A stretch of DNA of 64,000 bases from assembly GCA_019637295.1 (NCBI GenBank), contig JAHBVX010000001.1, positions 719,501-783,500 of the forward strand, in the 5' to 3' direction. A program made the position numbers and the translations under genes. Below the pieces are notes generated by a model that ran no database searches, was not told where the DNA came from, and saw only the letters and a program-made list of their open reading frames with translations. Shown piece by piece: positions 26,320 through 34,765 of the stretch. Source of the stretch: Polyangiaceae bacterium. Lineage in GTDB: Bacteria; Myxococcota_A; Polyangia; Polyangiales; Polyangiaceae. Every line of letters starts with the position of its first letter. The stretch's first letter is position 1.

Positions 26320-27819
26320 ATGGCGAACCGAGGCCGTGTCGGGTGGGTTGTCGCGTTGCTCGGACCGGCGGCGAGCGCGGCGACGATTCAGGTCGGGCCC
26401 GGTCAGAAGATCGGCGACGCCGTGTCGAGCGCGGCTCCGGGCGACGTGATCGTGGTCGCACCGGGGACCTACCCGGAGTCATTGTCGCTCACGGGCTCGG
26501 GAACCGCCGGCGCGCCGATCACGATCTCGGCGACGGGAGCGGTGCTCGCCGGCACCATCACGCTGGACGGTGACCACTGGCGGATCGAGGGGCTCGCGAT
26601 CACCCCGGGTCCTGGCGTGGACGCCGTTCGCGTCAAGGGGAGCTTCAACCGCCTCCAGAAGCTCGAGATCTCCGGCGGTACCCGAGATGGCATCGACGGC
26701 GGAGGCACGGGCAATCAGGTGCTCGATTCGACGATTCACGATCTGGACGCTGGAACCTCGGACGCTCACTGCATCGTGCTCAATCCCGGAGCCAGCGACT
26801 GGGTGATCTCCGGTAACACGCTGTACGACTGCAGCGGAGACGGAGTGCAGCTCTACTCGAGCGGACCCGAACGTTCGATCAAGAACGTCCAGATCCTGGG
26901 CAACACGATGTACTACAGCGGCGCCATCGGCCGAATGGAGAACGCCGTCGACGTCAAGAACGCCGATGGCCTCGTGATCGCCAACAATCGGATGTACGGC
27001 TTCACCCAGAACAAGACCCTGGTGTTCCAGAAAGGCCCAGCGAACATCGAGGTGCGGTGCAACGTGATGTCCGACGGCTTCACGGGCGTCGAGTTTCGCG
27101 CGGAAGATGGTGGCACGCTGGAGAAGGTGAAGTTCGTCCGCAACTCGATGGTCGACTTCACGTCGTATGCGCTGAAGTTCGACGATGTGTACGAGGGACA
27201 GGTCTACAACAACACGTTCGTCAGCATCGCGAGCGACGGTCTGCGCATCGAGGGCGGGGGCCTACACTCGGGTGAGATCAAGAACAACCTGTGGGCCCAC
27301 ACCGGGACGGTGAAGGCCAGCCAGGCGAGCGCCGACTACAACGGGTTCTTCAACGCGAACAACCAGCTCGCTGGTGCTCACGACGTGACGGCCGATCCCT
27401 TGCTCGACAGCCAGCGTCGGCTCGCGCTGTCGAGCCCGATGATCGATGCGGGCACCGACGTCGGGTTGCCCTTCTTCGGCGCTGCGCCCGACATCGGCGC
27501 GTTCGAGACGGGCGGCGCCGACCCGTGCATGACGAGCGCTGTCGGTGGCAGCGGCGGCGCGGGCGGCGGAGCTGCCGGCACCGGGGCGGTCGGCGGCAGC
27601 GGCGCGACGGGCAGCGGCGCGACGGGCAGCGGAGCGACCGGCAGCGGCGCGACGGGCAGCGGCGCGACGGGCAGCGGCGCGACGGGCAGCGGCACGACTG
27701 GAGGCGACGATGGTGGCTGTGGGTGTCGCGCGGCAGGCGTGCCGTCTTCCCCTCGCTCGGGCTGGCTGGTGGGCGCGCTGCTCGCGCTCGCGTGCGTGCG
27801 GCGCCGGCAGCTACCGTGA
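26320..27819 (+). CDS. Secreted right-handed beta-helix protein with MYXO-CTERM-like surface anchor
   Basis: This 499-residue protein starts with a signal peptide ending near PAASAATIQV. It continues with about 360 residues of parallel beta-helix repeats (Asn-rich turns such as SGNTLYDCSGDGVQLYSS, NNRMYGF, VRNSMVDF), the fold of pectate lyases, chondroitinase-B-like lyases and adhesins. I do not see an obvious lyase Lys/Arg set. A Gly/Ser/Ala/Thr repeat stalk (coding for GSGAT units) leads to the tail GCGCRAAGVPSSPRSGWLVG, a hydrophobic stretch and Arg-Arg-Arg. That is the tripartite layout of MYXO-CTERM sorting signals processed by myxosortase. The start at 26320 is the ATG that gives the signal peptide. 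Confidence 0.85.
   Translation: MANRGRVGWVVALLGPAASAATIQVGPGQKIGDAVSSAAPGDVIVVAPGTYPESLSLTGSGTAGAPITISATGAVLAGTITLDGDHWRIEGLAITPGPGVDAVRVKGSFNRLQKLEISGGTRDGIDGGGTGNQVLDSTIHDLDAGTSDAHCIVLNPGASDWVISGNTLYDCSGDGVQLYSSGPERSIKNVQILGNTMYYSGAIGRMENAVDVKNADGLVIANNRMYGFTQNKTLVFQKGPANIEVRCNVMSDGFTGVEFRAEDGGTLEKVKFVRNSMVDFTSYALKFDDVYEGQVYNNTFVSIASDGLRIEGGGLHSGEIKNNLWAHTGTVKASQASADYNGFFNANNQLAGAHDVTADPLLDSQRRLALSSPMIDAGTDVGLPFFGAAPDIGAFETGGADPCMTSAVGGSGGAGGGAAGTGAVGGSGATGSGATGSGATGSGATGSGATGSGATGSGTTGGDDGGCGCRAAGVPSSPRSGWLVGALLALACVRRRQLP
27595..27699 (+). repeat. Seven 15-bp tandem repeats in the stalk of the beta-helix protein
   Basis: The unit GGCAGCGGCGCGACG occurs seven times head to tail with only a few substitutions in units 3 and 7, coding Gly-Ser-Gly-Ala-Thr. 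Copy number is likely to vary between strains by slippage without breaking the frame, changing stalk length. Confidence 0.85.
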
Positions 27820-28052
27820 CTGTAGCCCGCGAACACCAGCGACGCGCGCGAGCAGCACTGTTTCAGGAGCCCTGATGGGTCTTGTCTCCGAGGGCACTAT
27901 GGACCTCATGTACACAGGCTACCGCGCAACTATGGTCGGGCCGTCGGCACCGGCGCCGGTGCGCACGGGGCGGCCCCCCCCGGCGCTCCGGACGCCGTGC
28001 GCTGGATGCGCTAATTCCCTCCTGGGAAAGGGCTCGCCATCGACACCAGCCG
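27820..28052. other. Intergenic stretch without recognisable gene
   Basis: Nothing coding is recognised here. The segment contains a perfect 16-bp palindrome (GCACCGGCGCCGGTGC, 27947-27962) and a run of eight C shortly after it. It leads into the group II intron maturase remnant and may be part of the decayed element. Confidence 0.4.
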
Positions 28053-28241
28053 GTCAAGGTGCAACACGCCGCGCTCACGATGCGCATCCAGGGCCACTTC
28101 AACTACTTCGGCGTCAGCGGCAACTTTCGTAGTTTGCTGATGCTCGTCGAAGAAACGAAGTGGGTCTGGTTCAAGTGGCTTCGCCGTCGGAGCCAACATC
28201 GAACGCCGAAACCAGACGTGCTCGGCCTGGCTCGATCTTGA
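28053..28241 (+). pseudogene. Remnant of a group II intron reverse transcriptase/maturase (C-terminal piece)
   Basis: A plus-strand frame reads MRIQGHFNYFGVSGNFRSLL (from 28080), then LVEETKWVWFKWLRRRSQHRT. This matches the conserved maturase-side end of group II intron-encoded proteins, in which a G-H-x-N-Y-Y-G-V-x-G-N motif is followed by a W-x-K-W-L-x-R-R-S-Q segment. Only about 45 codons resemble the family; no reverse transcriptase core (YADD) or endonuclease domain is present, and the frame loses similarity after about 28205. The element is dead. Domain V/VI RNA of the intron could not be recognised by eye next to it. Confidence 0.7.
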
Positions 28242-28313
28242 GATGCGCCGGCGCTGGCGATCCCCGCGATTGACAGACGCACCCGTGCATGCATGCTTCG
28301 CGTGAGGGTGCTG

Positions 28314-29018
28314 ATGACGGAACCATCCACTCGAGTCTCGACCGCCTTGGCCCGCGCGCTCGCGCTGCCCGCGCTGCTGTGGCTCGGGGGCGCGTTTTCG
28401 TGCAGCTCGGAAGCACGCACGGTTGAAGTGGCGCAGGACGCCTCTACAGGCGGCGGGACGTCGGGCGGGAGCGGCGGCGCGGCCGCGGGTGCAGGCGGCT
28501 CTGGCGGCAGCGCCGGCTCTGGCGGCAGCGCCGGCTCTGGCGGCAGCGCCGGCTCTGGCGGCAGCGCCGGCAGCGACGCGGCGCCGGCTCCAGTCTGCGG
28601 CAACGCCATCCTAGAGGACGGGGAGGAGTGCGACGATGGAAACCTGTCCAATGGGGACGGCTGTGACGCCCTTTGCAGGTTCGAGTGCAACACATGCGCC
28701 CCCCCGGGAGCGGCGTGCCTGTGCAACGGCACGCCCAACTGCTGCTCGGGCAAGTGCTGCAATAACACGTGCGTGAGCCTGGACGACGTCGACAATTGCG
28801 AGACTTGCGGTTCCGTGTGCATCAGCGGCCCCAAGTCGACGCCGAAGTGTGAGAATGAGCAGTGCACGCTCCACTGTGACCAGGGCTACACCGACTGCGA
28901 CGGCGAACCGGCGAACGGCTGCGAGATCGACCTGAACTCGGACCCCAACAACTGCGGCACGTGCAGCGCGCCGTGCAGTTCCGGTCAGTCCTGCTCCGGC
29001 GGTAGCTGCACCGGTTGA
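28314..29018 (+). CDS. Cys-rich lipoprotein with DUF4215 motif
   Basis: This 234-residue lipoprotein has a signal ending in LGGAFSCSSEA and a Gly/Ser/Ala stalk built partly from a perfect DNA repeat. It is followed by one DUF4215-type motif (CGNAILEDGEECDDGNLSNG) and a long Cys-rich tail (about 28 Cys, for example NCCSGKCCNNTC and NCGTCSAPCSSGQSCSGG). The DUF4215 and Cys-rich modules are typical of myxobacterial surface proteins and should be disulfide-bonded. A GAGGGT lies 6 nt before the ATG at 28314. No enzyme signature is seen; a role in cell-surface contact is a guess. Confidence 0.85.
   Translation: MTEPSTRVSTALARALALPALLWLGGAFSCSSEARTVEVAQDASTGGGTSGGSGGAAAGAGGSGGSAGSGGSAGSGGSAGSGGSAGSDAAPAPVCGNAILEDGEECDDGNLSNGDGCDALCRFECNTCAPPGAACLCNGTPNCCSGKCCNNTCVSLDDVDNCETCGSVCISGPKSTPKCENEQCTLHCDQGYTDCDGEPANGCEIDLNSDPNNCGTCSAPCSSGQSCSGGSCTG
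28497..28568 (+). repeat. Four identical 18-bp tandem repeats in the lipoprotein stalk
   Basis: GGCTCTGGCGGCAGCGCC is repeated four times without a mismatch, coding Gly-Ser-Gly-Gly-Ser-Ala. Perfect identity suggests recent slippage, so stalk length probably varies between strains. Confidence 0.9.
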
Positions 29019-29329
29019 GTCTTCCCGGCCCGGGTGGCGCACGCATCGCCGCGCAGATGCTCCACGGCCACTTCGTTGACGAGGAAGTGGTGGAACTCGT
29101 GAGCGCGCCGAGAGATGCGCACCAGCCTGCGGATCGCCTCGTCTAGGCCCTCGCTCGAGACGCCTAGATTCACTGCGGCGAGGGCCTCGCGCAGTCGTCC
29201 TTCGAGGAGCACGTGCTCGTAGCTCGCTTGCTCAGCATCCGCTACGATCCGGTCGACTTCGACCCAGAACGAGAGCGCGGCCGGCGGCGCCTCTGTGCCG
29301 ACGCCCGAAGAGCTCGCCGGCCAGGAGCG
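28985..29329 (-). pseudogene. Fragment of a type I restriction endonuclease HsdR N-terminal domain
   Basis: One minus-strand frame is open from 29329 down to the stop at 28985. From about 29250 it reads ADAEQASYEHVLLEGRLREA, then a segment with DEAIRRLVRIS and RRAHEFHHFLVNEVAVEHLR. HsdR proteins begin with the same order: ...AERASYxxVVLExRLRxAL, LNPxLPxEAxDEAxRKL, NRxFHxxLVxGVxVExR. Similarity stops before the PD-(D/E)XK nuclease motif, and there is no start codon at the 5' side, so this is a relic. The last 34 bp run into the 3' end of the DUF4215 lipoprotein gene on the other strand. No hsdM or hsdS pieces were found nearby. Confidence 0.6.
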
Positions 29330-29647
29330 TCAGCTTACCTCGATGCGCGGGCAGCTCGGGGCCAAGGCGCGCGCCGTCAATGAGGGGCGCGCGACCCGGA
29401 ACGGGTTGCCGCAGAATTTCCGGAACCATCACATCCGTGAGGTCGTATCCGGTCCTCGACCTCAGCCCACGCCCGCCGCACGGTCCCGTACCCGAGAACT
29501 GGACAGGTCTTGGCAGTTCGATTTGCCTACGCGCCGCCGCCCAACGCGCCGGCGTATTGAAGGCGCCGACCATCGATTGCACTCCGTGCGTGGTGAGCGT
29601 ACGGTCCGCACCGCGCCGCATGCCTCACGTGCGGGGAACAGGGAGTC
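29330..29647. other. Gap before the protease gene, no gene identified
   Basis: Several frames are open by chance because of GC content, but none has a start, a ribosome-binding site and protein-like composition together. It probably contains the promoter of the protease gene near its right end and decayed DNA contiguous with the HsdR fragment. Confidence 0.4.
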
Positions 29648-31174
29648 ATGAGAGACGCGCATCGACGAACGTGGCTGTTGGCACTGATCGCCCTGGCGTG
29701 CGGCGGCGAGGGGTTGCCACAGGACGAGATCGACTCCACCAGCCAGTCCATCATCAATGGAACGCCGTTCAATCCCGAGGGCTTGTACTACGTGGCCGTA
29801 CACCACGGGGGACCTGGAAACACGTCCACCACACGGCCCTACAACATCTGCAGCGGCACTCTGGTGAGGAACGACGCCGTGCTCACGGCGCGGCACTGCG
29901 TCACGTATGACCGAACCATCGGTGGCGTCGTCGACGGGAATCTCCACGATTTCGAGCTGCTGATCGGCTCTCAGCGCTCCGGTGTGCGGGAGATCGTAGA
30001 TCTTGGCAGCGACGTAGCCGTGATCATCGCCCAGCGATTCTTCACGATGCACACCCGGAACGTGGGCTGGAAGGTGCCCTTGTACGCTTCCCCCAGCAGT
30101 ACGCTGCTTGGGCGTGAACTGTTTTGTTTCGGCTACGGCGTGAACAGTACTACCGCGGATCCAGCCACCGCCGGCATCCTTCGCTACGCGTGGCTCGCGC
30201 CCAACTTGGAGACGAGCTTCCAGCTAGAGTATCCGACGAACGCCTCTGGGCAGGGCATGTACAAGGGGGACTCCGGCGGCTCGTGCATCTACACCGGCCA
30301 TCTTGGGACCGCCCTGGAGGTCACGGGGGTGAACAGCACCTGTTCGACCTCGGCCGGCCCCTGCCAGCAGATCAAGCCGGAAGTGTTCCGAGCTGGTCTG
30401 ACCGCAACGCTCGCAGACCGCGGAGCCGCATTCCTTCACCGAGCCACGTCCGCCAACACCAGCGCACACATCACCACCATCGATCATCCCGATACCAACG
30501 ACAGGCCCGGGGCTCTAGTCAGCGTCACTCCGAACTGGAGCCCGCCGGGGCACGCGAACGTGTACAACAACCGCCACATCGGCGCGTACTACCACAGCGG
30601 GCGTTGGCGCATCTTCAACCAGGGAATCGCGGCGATGCCGATCGGAGCCTCCTTCAACGTCAGCGTGGGTGCGGGCTTCGTCCATCGCGCCACGACGGCG
30701 AACACGAGCGCTCACGTCACCACGCTGGACGACCCGCGCTTGAATGGCAATCCGAACGCGGCGTTCATCGTGACTCCGAACTGGAACCCGCCGGGTTTCG
30801 CTGGGGTCTACAACGACCATCCCATCGGCGTCTGGTACAACGCTTCGCGCTGGAAGGTCTTCAACCAGGACCTCGCAGCCATGCCCAACGGTGCCTCGTT
30901 CACCGTCCGGATCGATCGCTCGGTCTCTGTGCGAGCCACCTCCTCTACCGTGTCGGGGAACACGCTGTATCTCGACGATCCGAACCTGAACGGGCGCCCC
31001 GAAGCCCAGCTCTTCGTCACACCGAACTACAACCCGGGCGGAACGGGCGGTCGCTACCTGAACTCGCCCATCGGTGTCTGGTACTCCTCTGGGCTCGGTC
31101 GCTGGGCGATCTTCCGTCAGGACGGGAGCGCCATGCCAAACGACGCGGGGTTCAACGTACTGGCGCGGCCCTAG
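29648..31174 (+). CDS. Secreted trypsin-like serine protease with three C-terminal DUF7452-like repeats
   Basis: This 508-residue protein has a lipoprotein-type signal (LALIALACGG) and a peptidase S1 domain (about residues 35-258). The activation-like IINGT is followed by H83 in LTARHC, D122 in DLGSDVAVI and S209 in YKGDSGGSC, so the triad is complete. Residues 261-508 are three tandem repeats of about 83 residues, each with the pattern FVHRAT-xAN-TSAH-x-T-x-DDPxLNG, VTPNWNPPG, HPIGVWY, FNQDLAAMPNGASF. I believe this module is DUF7452; it may bind a surface polymer or tune substrate access. The role is probably extracellular proteolysis during predation or development. The S1 specificity pocket could not be assigned by eye. 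Confidence 0.88.
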   Translation: MRDAHRRTWLLALIALACGGEGLPQDEIDSTSQSIINGTPFNPEGLYYVAVHHGGPGNTSTTRPYNICSGTLVRNDAVLTARHCVTYDRTIGGVVDGNLHDFELLIGSQRSGVREIVDLGSDVAVIIAQRFFTMHTRNVGWKVPLYASPSSTLLGRELFCFGYGVNSTTADPATAGILRYAWLAPNLETSFQLEYPTNASGQGMYKGDSGGSCIYTGHLGTALEVTGVNSTCSTSAGPCQQIKPEVFRAGLTATLADRGAAFLHRATSANTSAHITTIDHPDTNDRPGALVSVTPNWSPPGHANVYNNRHIGAYYHSGRWRIFNQGIAAMPIGASFNVSVGAGFVHRATTANTSAHVTTLDDPRLNGNPNAAFIVTPNWNPPGFAGVYNDHPIGVWYNASRWKVFNQDLAAMPNGASFTVRIDRSVSVRATSSTVSGNTLYLDDPNLNGRPEAQLFVTPNYNPGGTGGRYLNSPIGVWYSSGLGRWAIFRQDGSAMPNDAGFNVLARP

Positions 31175-31303
31175 GGGAGCTTGGCGTCACCGGGGCTCGG
31201 CCCCTCCCTTTCGCAGCGGCCTCCCGGCCGTCTACGCCTGCGTCTACCGCAAGGAGGATCAGCCTGGACCCGCGGAACCGGGGCCGGGAAGCGAGGTGCC
31301 AGC

Positions 31304-31921
31304 ATGACCGACTCGGATCGCAGCTACTGGGACAAGCACGCGAAGAACTACAACCGCTCGATGTCACTCCTCGGGCGACCGATCCCGCGGATGGTCGAGC
31401 TGGCCGGAGAGGCGACGCGGGGCCTGGGGCGAGTGCTCGAGGTCGCGGCTGGCACCGGACTCGTCACACCCGCGCTCGCCGCAGGCGCGGGGGAGGTCAT
31501 CGCCACTGACTATTCAGCCGCGATGGTCGCTGCGCTCGAGCAGCGCGTACGAGATGCCGGGCTGGCGAACGTGCGATGTGAGCAGGCCGACCTCTACGCC
31601 CTCCGGTTCGACACAGGGACGTTCGACGCCGTCGTCGCAGCGAACGTCCTCCACTTGGTGCCCAACCTGCCCGGGGCACTGGCCGCGCTTCGACGCGTGG
31701 TGAAGCCGGGCGGGCTGATCATCGTACCAACCTTCTGCCACGACGAGACGGCCCTTTCGTGGCTCGTCTCGCGGGCGCTCGCCGTGACCGGCTTCCCGGG
31801 GCACCGGCGCTTCACCATGAAGTCGCTGCAGCAGGCGGTCCACGAAGCGGGCATCCGCGTGAACCGAACCGAGACGCTGCGGGGCCTCATCCCGATCGCG
31901 TACCTGGCGGGGACGAGCTGA
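31304..31921 (+). CDS. Class I SAM-dependent methyltransferase
   Basis: This 205-residue enzyme has the full Rossmann methyltransferase core: motif I VLEVAAGTGLVTPAL, an acidic end of strand 2 in VIATDYSAAMV, motif post-I with CEQADLYALRF, motif IV DAVVAANVLHLVP and motif VI VKPGGLIIVPTF. It resembles the UbiE/COQ5-like and small-molecule methyltransferase group. GAGGTG lies 7 nt before the ATG at 31304, and the open frame further upstream is not protein-like. The substrate is unknown. After its stop, a short in-frame-looking stretch (31956-32036) could encode 26 residues, but I do not recognise it. Confidence 0.9.
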   Translation: MTDSDRSYWDKHAKNYNRSMSLLGRPIPRMVELAGEATRGLGRVLEVAAGTGLVTPALAAGAGEVIATDYSAAMVAALEQRVRDAGLANVRCEQADLYALRFDTGTFDAVVAANVLHLVPNLPGALAALRRVVKPGGLIIVPTFCHDETALSWLVSRALAVTGFPGHRRFTMKSLQQAVHEAGIRVNRTETLRGLIPIAYLAGTS

Positions 31922-32045
31922 CCTGCGAACGAGGTCGATTCGCTCGCGTGTCGCGGTGCCCGACGAGATCACCGTCGAAGAGGGCCGCGACGTGGTGATG
32001 CATGCGCACGCCGAGATGAGCAAGGTCAACGGCTGACGGGCCACG

Positions 32046-33350
32046 TCAATCCGGCGCAATGCCGGCTCCTAGTGAGTCGAAGCGGATGCGTACGATGGCA
32101 ACGGATTCATCGGCGAACTGGGCGGTCGTGAAGACTTCGTCGCACGTCATCCCCAGCATGTAGTGCGCGAACGCTGCGCCCTGCTCGATGGGTGGGACCT
32201 TGACGATCCACGACGTGCCATCCGAGATCCGGACGACCAGCAGTTCAGCTTGCCCTTGGCGGGGGTGGATCGGTGCCGTCGACGAACTGCCGCGCGGCGT
32301 ATCCGCAGCCGATCGCGAATCGGTACGGCGTGAACGGCCCGGGATCCGAGCGCAGCCTGCAGGTGGTCTGGCGACGGCGGACGGGTCGGTGGAGAACGGC
32401 GCGGTCATGATGGAGCTCTTGTCCCAGCCCTGTCCGCCGGAAACGTACGCGCCCTCGCCGAGGGTCCAGACCATGTCGACGCCGTCCGTGGCGAAGCCGT
32501 TGACCGCTTTTGTGTAGTCGCCCGGATAATCCACGAGCGCCACGGTTCCGCCCGCCTCTGTCCACGCGTGGAGCGCCGTCGGTGATGCTGCCGCTCTGAA
32601 AGAAGACCGTCGGCCCGAGGCCCTGGACGTTGCTCGGCTGAAGGCCTTGGGTGAGCTTGGTCTCGCTCGTCTCGCCCCAGCGCCGGGCGTAGAGGCCCGC
32701 CTTCCAGCGGATGATGTAGTCGTGCGTCATCACCCAGGTGGTGTGGTCGTACTTCTCCATGGGCTGCTTGTGCCCGATGCTCGGGAGCTCCCCGAACTGT
32801 CCGCCGAGGTAGCCTTCGGAACCCTCGATGGGTCCGAACGCGGTGTCGCCGATGATCCCCAGCAGGTACCGTCCACCTTCGACGCCCGCTTCCGACATGA
32901 CACATCCATCGCCGTACTCGACCACGCCATCGAGGATTGCGCCATTGACCTGAGCTACGATTCTGTGGCGCACGACATTCGCCGACTCCTTCACGCGCAG
33001 GCGGGTGAACTGAAGGTACGCCCTCGACCGGATCGAGCGGCGGCGCGCTCGGACCAGGCACGTAGAAGCGACAGGAGCAAGCGTAGTCCGTGTACTCGAT
33101 CCACCCCGGCGGGGCCGCGGCGGGCATGGGCTCGGGCGCGCAGCCGCCGGCGTTCCCCGCGCCGCCGCTGCCGCCTCCGGCCTCGGGCTGCTCGGCCCCG
33201 AGCTGGTCACAGGCCTCGATGACCCGGAGCACCTGTTGCCCAGGCTGGCCGAGACGCGGCTGGCCACGGTGGCATACGTGATCTTCCCCGGCGGCAAGCG
33301 AGAACCCTCTCGCACAGCCCTGGCTCTCACCCGCCATGACCCACGCATCG
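32046..33350 (-). pseudogene. Damaged paralogue of the large lipoprotein at 21.6-23.0 kb
   Basis: The same protein family as the intact gene at 21584-22987 can be followed through at least three frames: an N-terminal linker and YACSCRFYVPGP, then FTRLRVKESANVVRHRIV to VFFQSGSITDGAP, then VDYPGDYTKAVNGFATDGVD, then a short out-of-frame LRSDPGPFTPYRFAIGCGYA, and finally the intact ending SWIVKVPPIEQGA to SLGAGIAPD. Besides three or more frameshifts, about 45 codons between VPGP and FTRL are missing compared with the intact copy, so this is true decay and not only sequencing error. The exact 5' end is uncertain because the signal peptide is also disrupted. Confidence 0.8.
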
Positions 33351-33478
33351 ACTCCATCCCGAGCGTCGCCCGCGAGCCGCTGGTCGTCATCGATCGCCAC
33401 GAGCGGCAGCCCGAACGCGGCCGCGTAGCGCCTGCTGAGTAGCGCGGAACGAGCCGCGGCTCGACCCAGACTGGGCGC

Positions 33479-34765
33479 CTACGGTCGCAGCGTCACGCCT
33501 ACGTACCCGTATGGCCCGGCGTGGATCGGTTGGCCCATCAAGTACCCTGAAGTCTTGTACGCGAGCTTCCCGGTCAGGCCCAGACCGTCGACCACCGCGA
33601 GCTGCGAAAACACGCCCGCGTTGCAGCCGTACACATCGCGGCGAGTGTAGACCGCGCGCTCGTCGGGCAACGACTCGGGTTGCTTCCACACGTCGAGCTC
33701 GCCCCCGAGGTCGAGGCCGTTCGGCAGCGAGAGCCCCAGCCAGCGGGCCCCGCCCCCGGTGTACGACGCGAGCCCGCTGCTCCCGATCCGAGCATAGACG
33801 TCGAGCAGCGCCCCCCCGCGACTCACGAACACGTCGAGGTAGTGCTCCGCGCCGAACGGGCTCAGGTTGAAGCGAGGCACCGGATAGAAGTGCGTCCCCC
33901 CCACGGAAGGCACGAACAGCCGACTCGACCGGCGGCCGTGGTAGAGCGACTCGACCAGCGTCCCGTACACTGCGTAGACCAGCGTCGGATCGGCCAGGTT
34001 CCAGAGGTACGCCGTCTGCAGCCGGCGCGCGATGGTCGCCCGTTCACGCGCGCTCACGCGATTGAAGCGATCTTGCAGCAGGGTGACGTAGTCGCCCACG
34101 TCGTCCCACGGGTCGTGAGCCCGCGCCGACTTCAGGTCGGGGTCGAAGAAGGTGTCCGCGTACACCAGCTTGGATGCGCCATAGGTCAAGAGATCCGAGT
34201 GCCGCACCCAGCCTCCCGCCCGAGTGATGCGCGCGTTGAGCCACCAGGCGGTCAGGTAGTTGGACTCGAGGCCTCCCAGGGTGACGAGCAAGTCTCGGTC
34301 TCTCAGACCGCTGGTCTCGTCCACGCCCGAGAAGGCCGTGCACGTCGCTGCGTCGCCTCGGGTCAAGAGATCGCAGTACGGGAACGGCAGCGCGAAGCTC
34401 GGAGCGGGCTCGATGCCGAACTCACGACCGCGCGCGCCATGACCGAACAGCTCGTGGATGGCGGTCGAACCGAGAGACGCGATGGGCCAGTCGATGAACG
34501 TGAGCTTGGCCGCACGCCCCAGGATCCCGAGCAGCTTCTCGCTCAACGCGCCTTCGTCCAGGTTCACGACCACGGGCAGCGCCTCCTCGTACCGGTACAC
34601 CACCCGCATGAGGCTCTCGAAGCTGCGGACTCCTCCCTCCATGCCGAGCTGTGGATCGAACACGAACACGTAGTCGTCACGCCGGGGGGGCTCCGTGCTC
34701 TGGGCCCGTGCGGGGATCACCGAGCCGAGCGTCGCGCAGACCAAGAGCAGGCGGCTAGCGCGCAC
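33479..34765 (-). CDS. Exported protein with HELFGH motif, probably outer-membrane associated
   Basis: This 428-residue protein has a signal peptide (RLLLVCATLGSVIPARA). The middle is helical and includes STAIHELFGHGARGREFG, a His-Glu-x-x-Gly-His arrangement one residue longer than the HExxH of zincin proteases. It may bind metal, but it is not a standard protease motif. The last about 150 residues alternate polar and aromatic residues (FYPVPRFNLSPFGAEHYLDV) like a beta-barrel, ending in VGVTLRP. A GTG at 34765 overlaps the upstream gene by 11 nt and has GGAG at suitable distance; the frame upstream of it is a shadow. The family is not recognised. Confidence 0.75.
   Translation of the reverse strand: MRASRLLLVCATLGSVIPARAQSTEPPRRDDYVFVFDPQLGMEGGVRSFESLMRVVYRYEEALPVVVNLDEGALSEKLLGILGRAAKLTFIDWPIASLGSTAIHELFGHGARGREFGIEPAPSFALPFPYCDLLTRGDAATCTAFSGVDETSGLRDRDLLVTLGGLESNYLTAWWLNARITRAGGWVRHSDLLTYGASKLVYADTFFDPDLKSARAHDPWDDVGDYVTLLQDRFNRVSARERATIARRLQTAYLWNLADPTLVYAVYGTLVESLYHGRRSSRLFVPSVGGTHFYPVPRFNLSPFGAEHYLDVFVSRGGALLDVYARIGSSGLASYTGGGARWLGLSLPNGLDLGGELDVWKQPESLPDERAVYTRRDVYGCNAGVFSQLAVVDGLGLTGKLAYKTSGYLMGQPIHAGPYGYVGVTLRP

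Noticed and set aside
29232-29621. A minus-strand frame of 129 codons upstream of the HsdR fragment
   Set aside because: The translation is Arg/Gly-rich without recognisable motif, and it overlaps the HsdR-like frame in a different phase; probably chance.
31956-32036. A 26-codon stretch after the methyltransferase gene
   Set aside because: The composition is protein-like and ends at a stop, but it is too short and has no ribosome-binding site; not listed as a gene.
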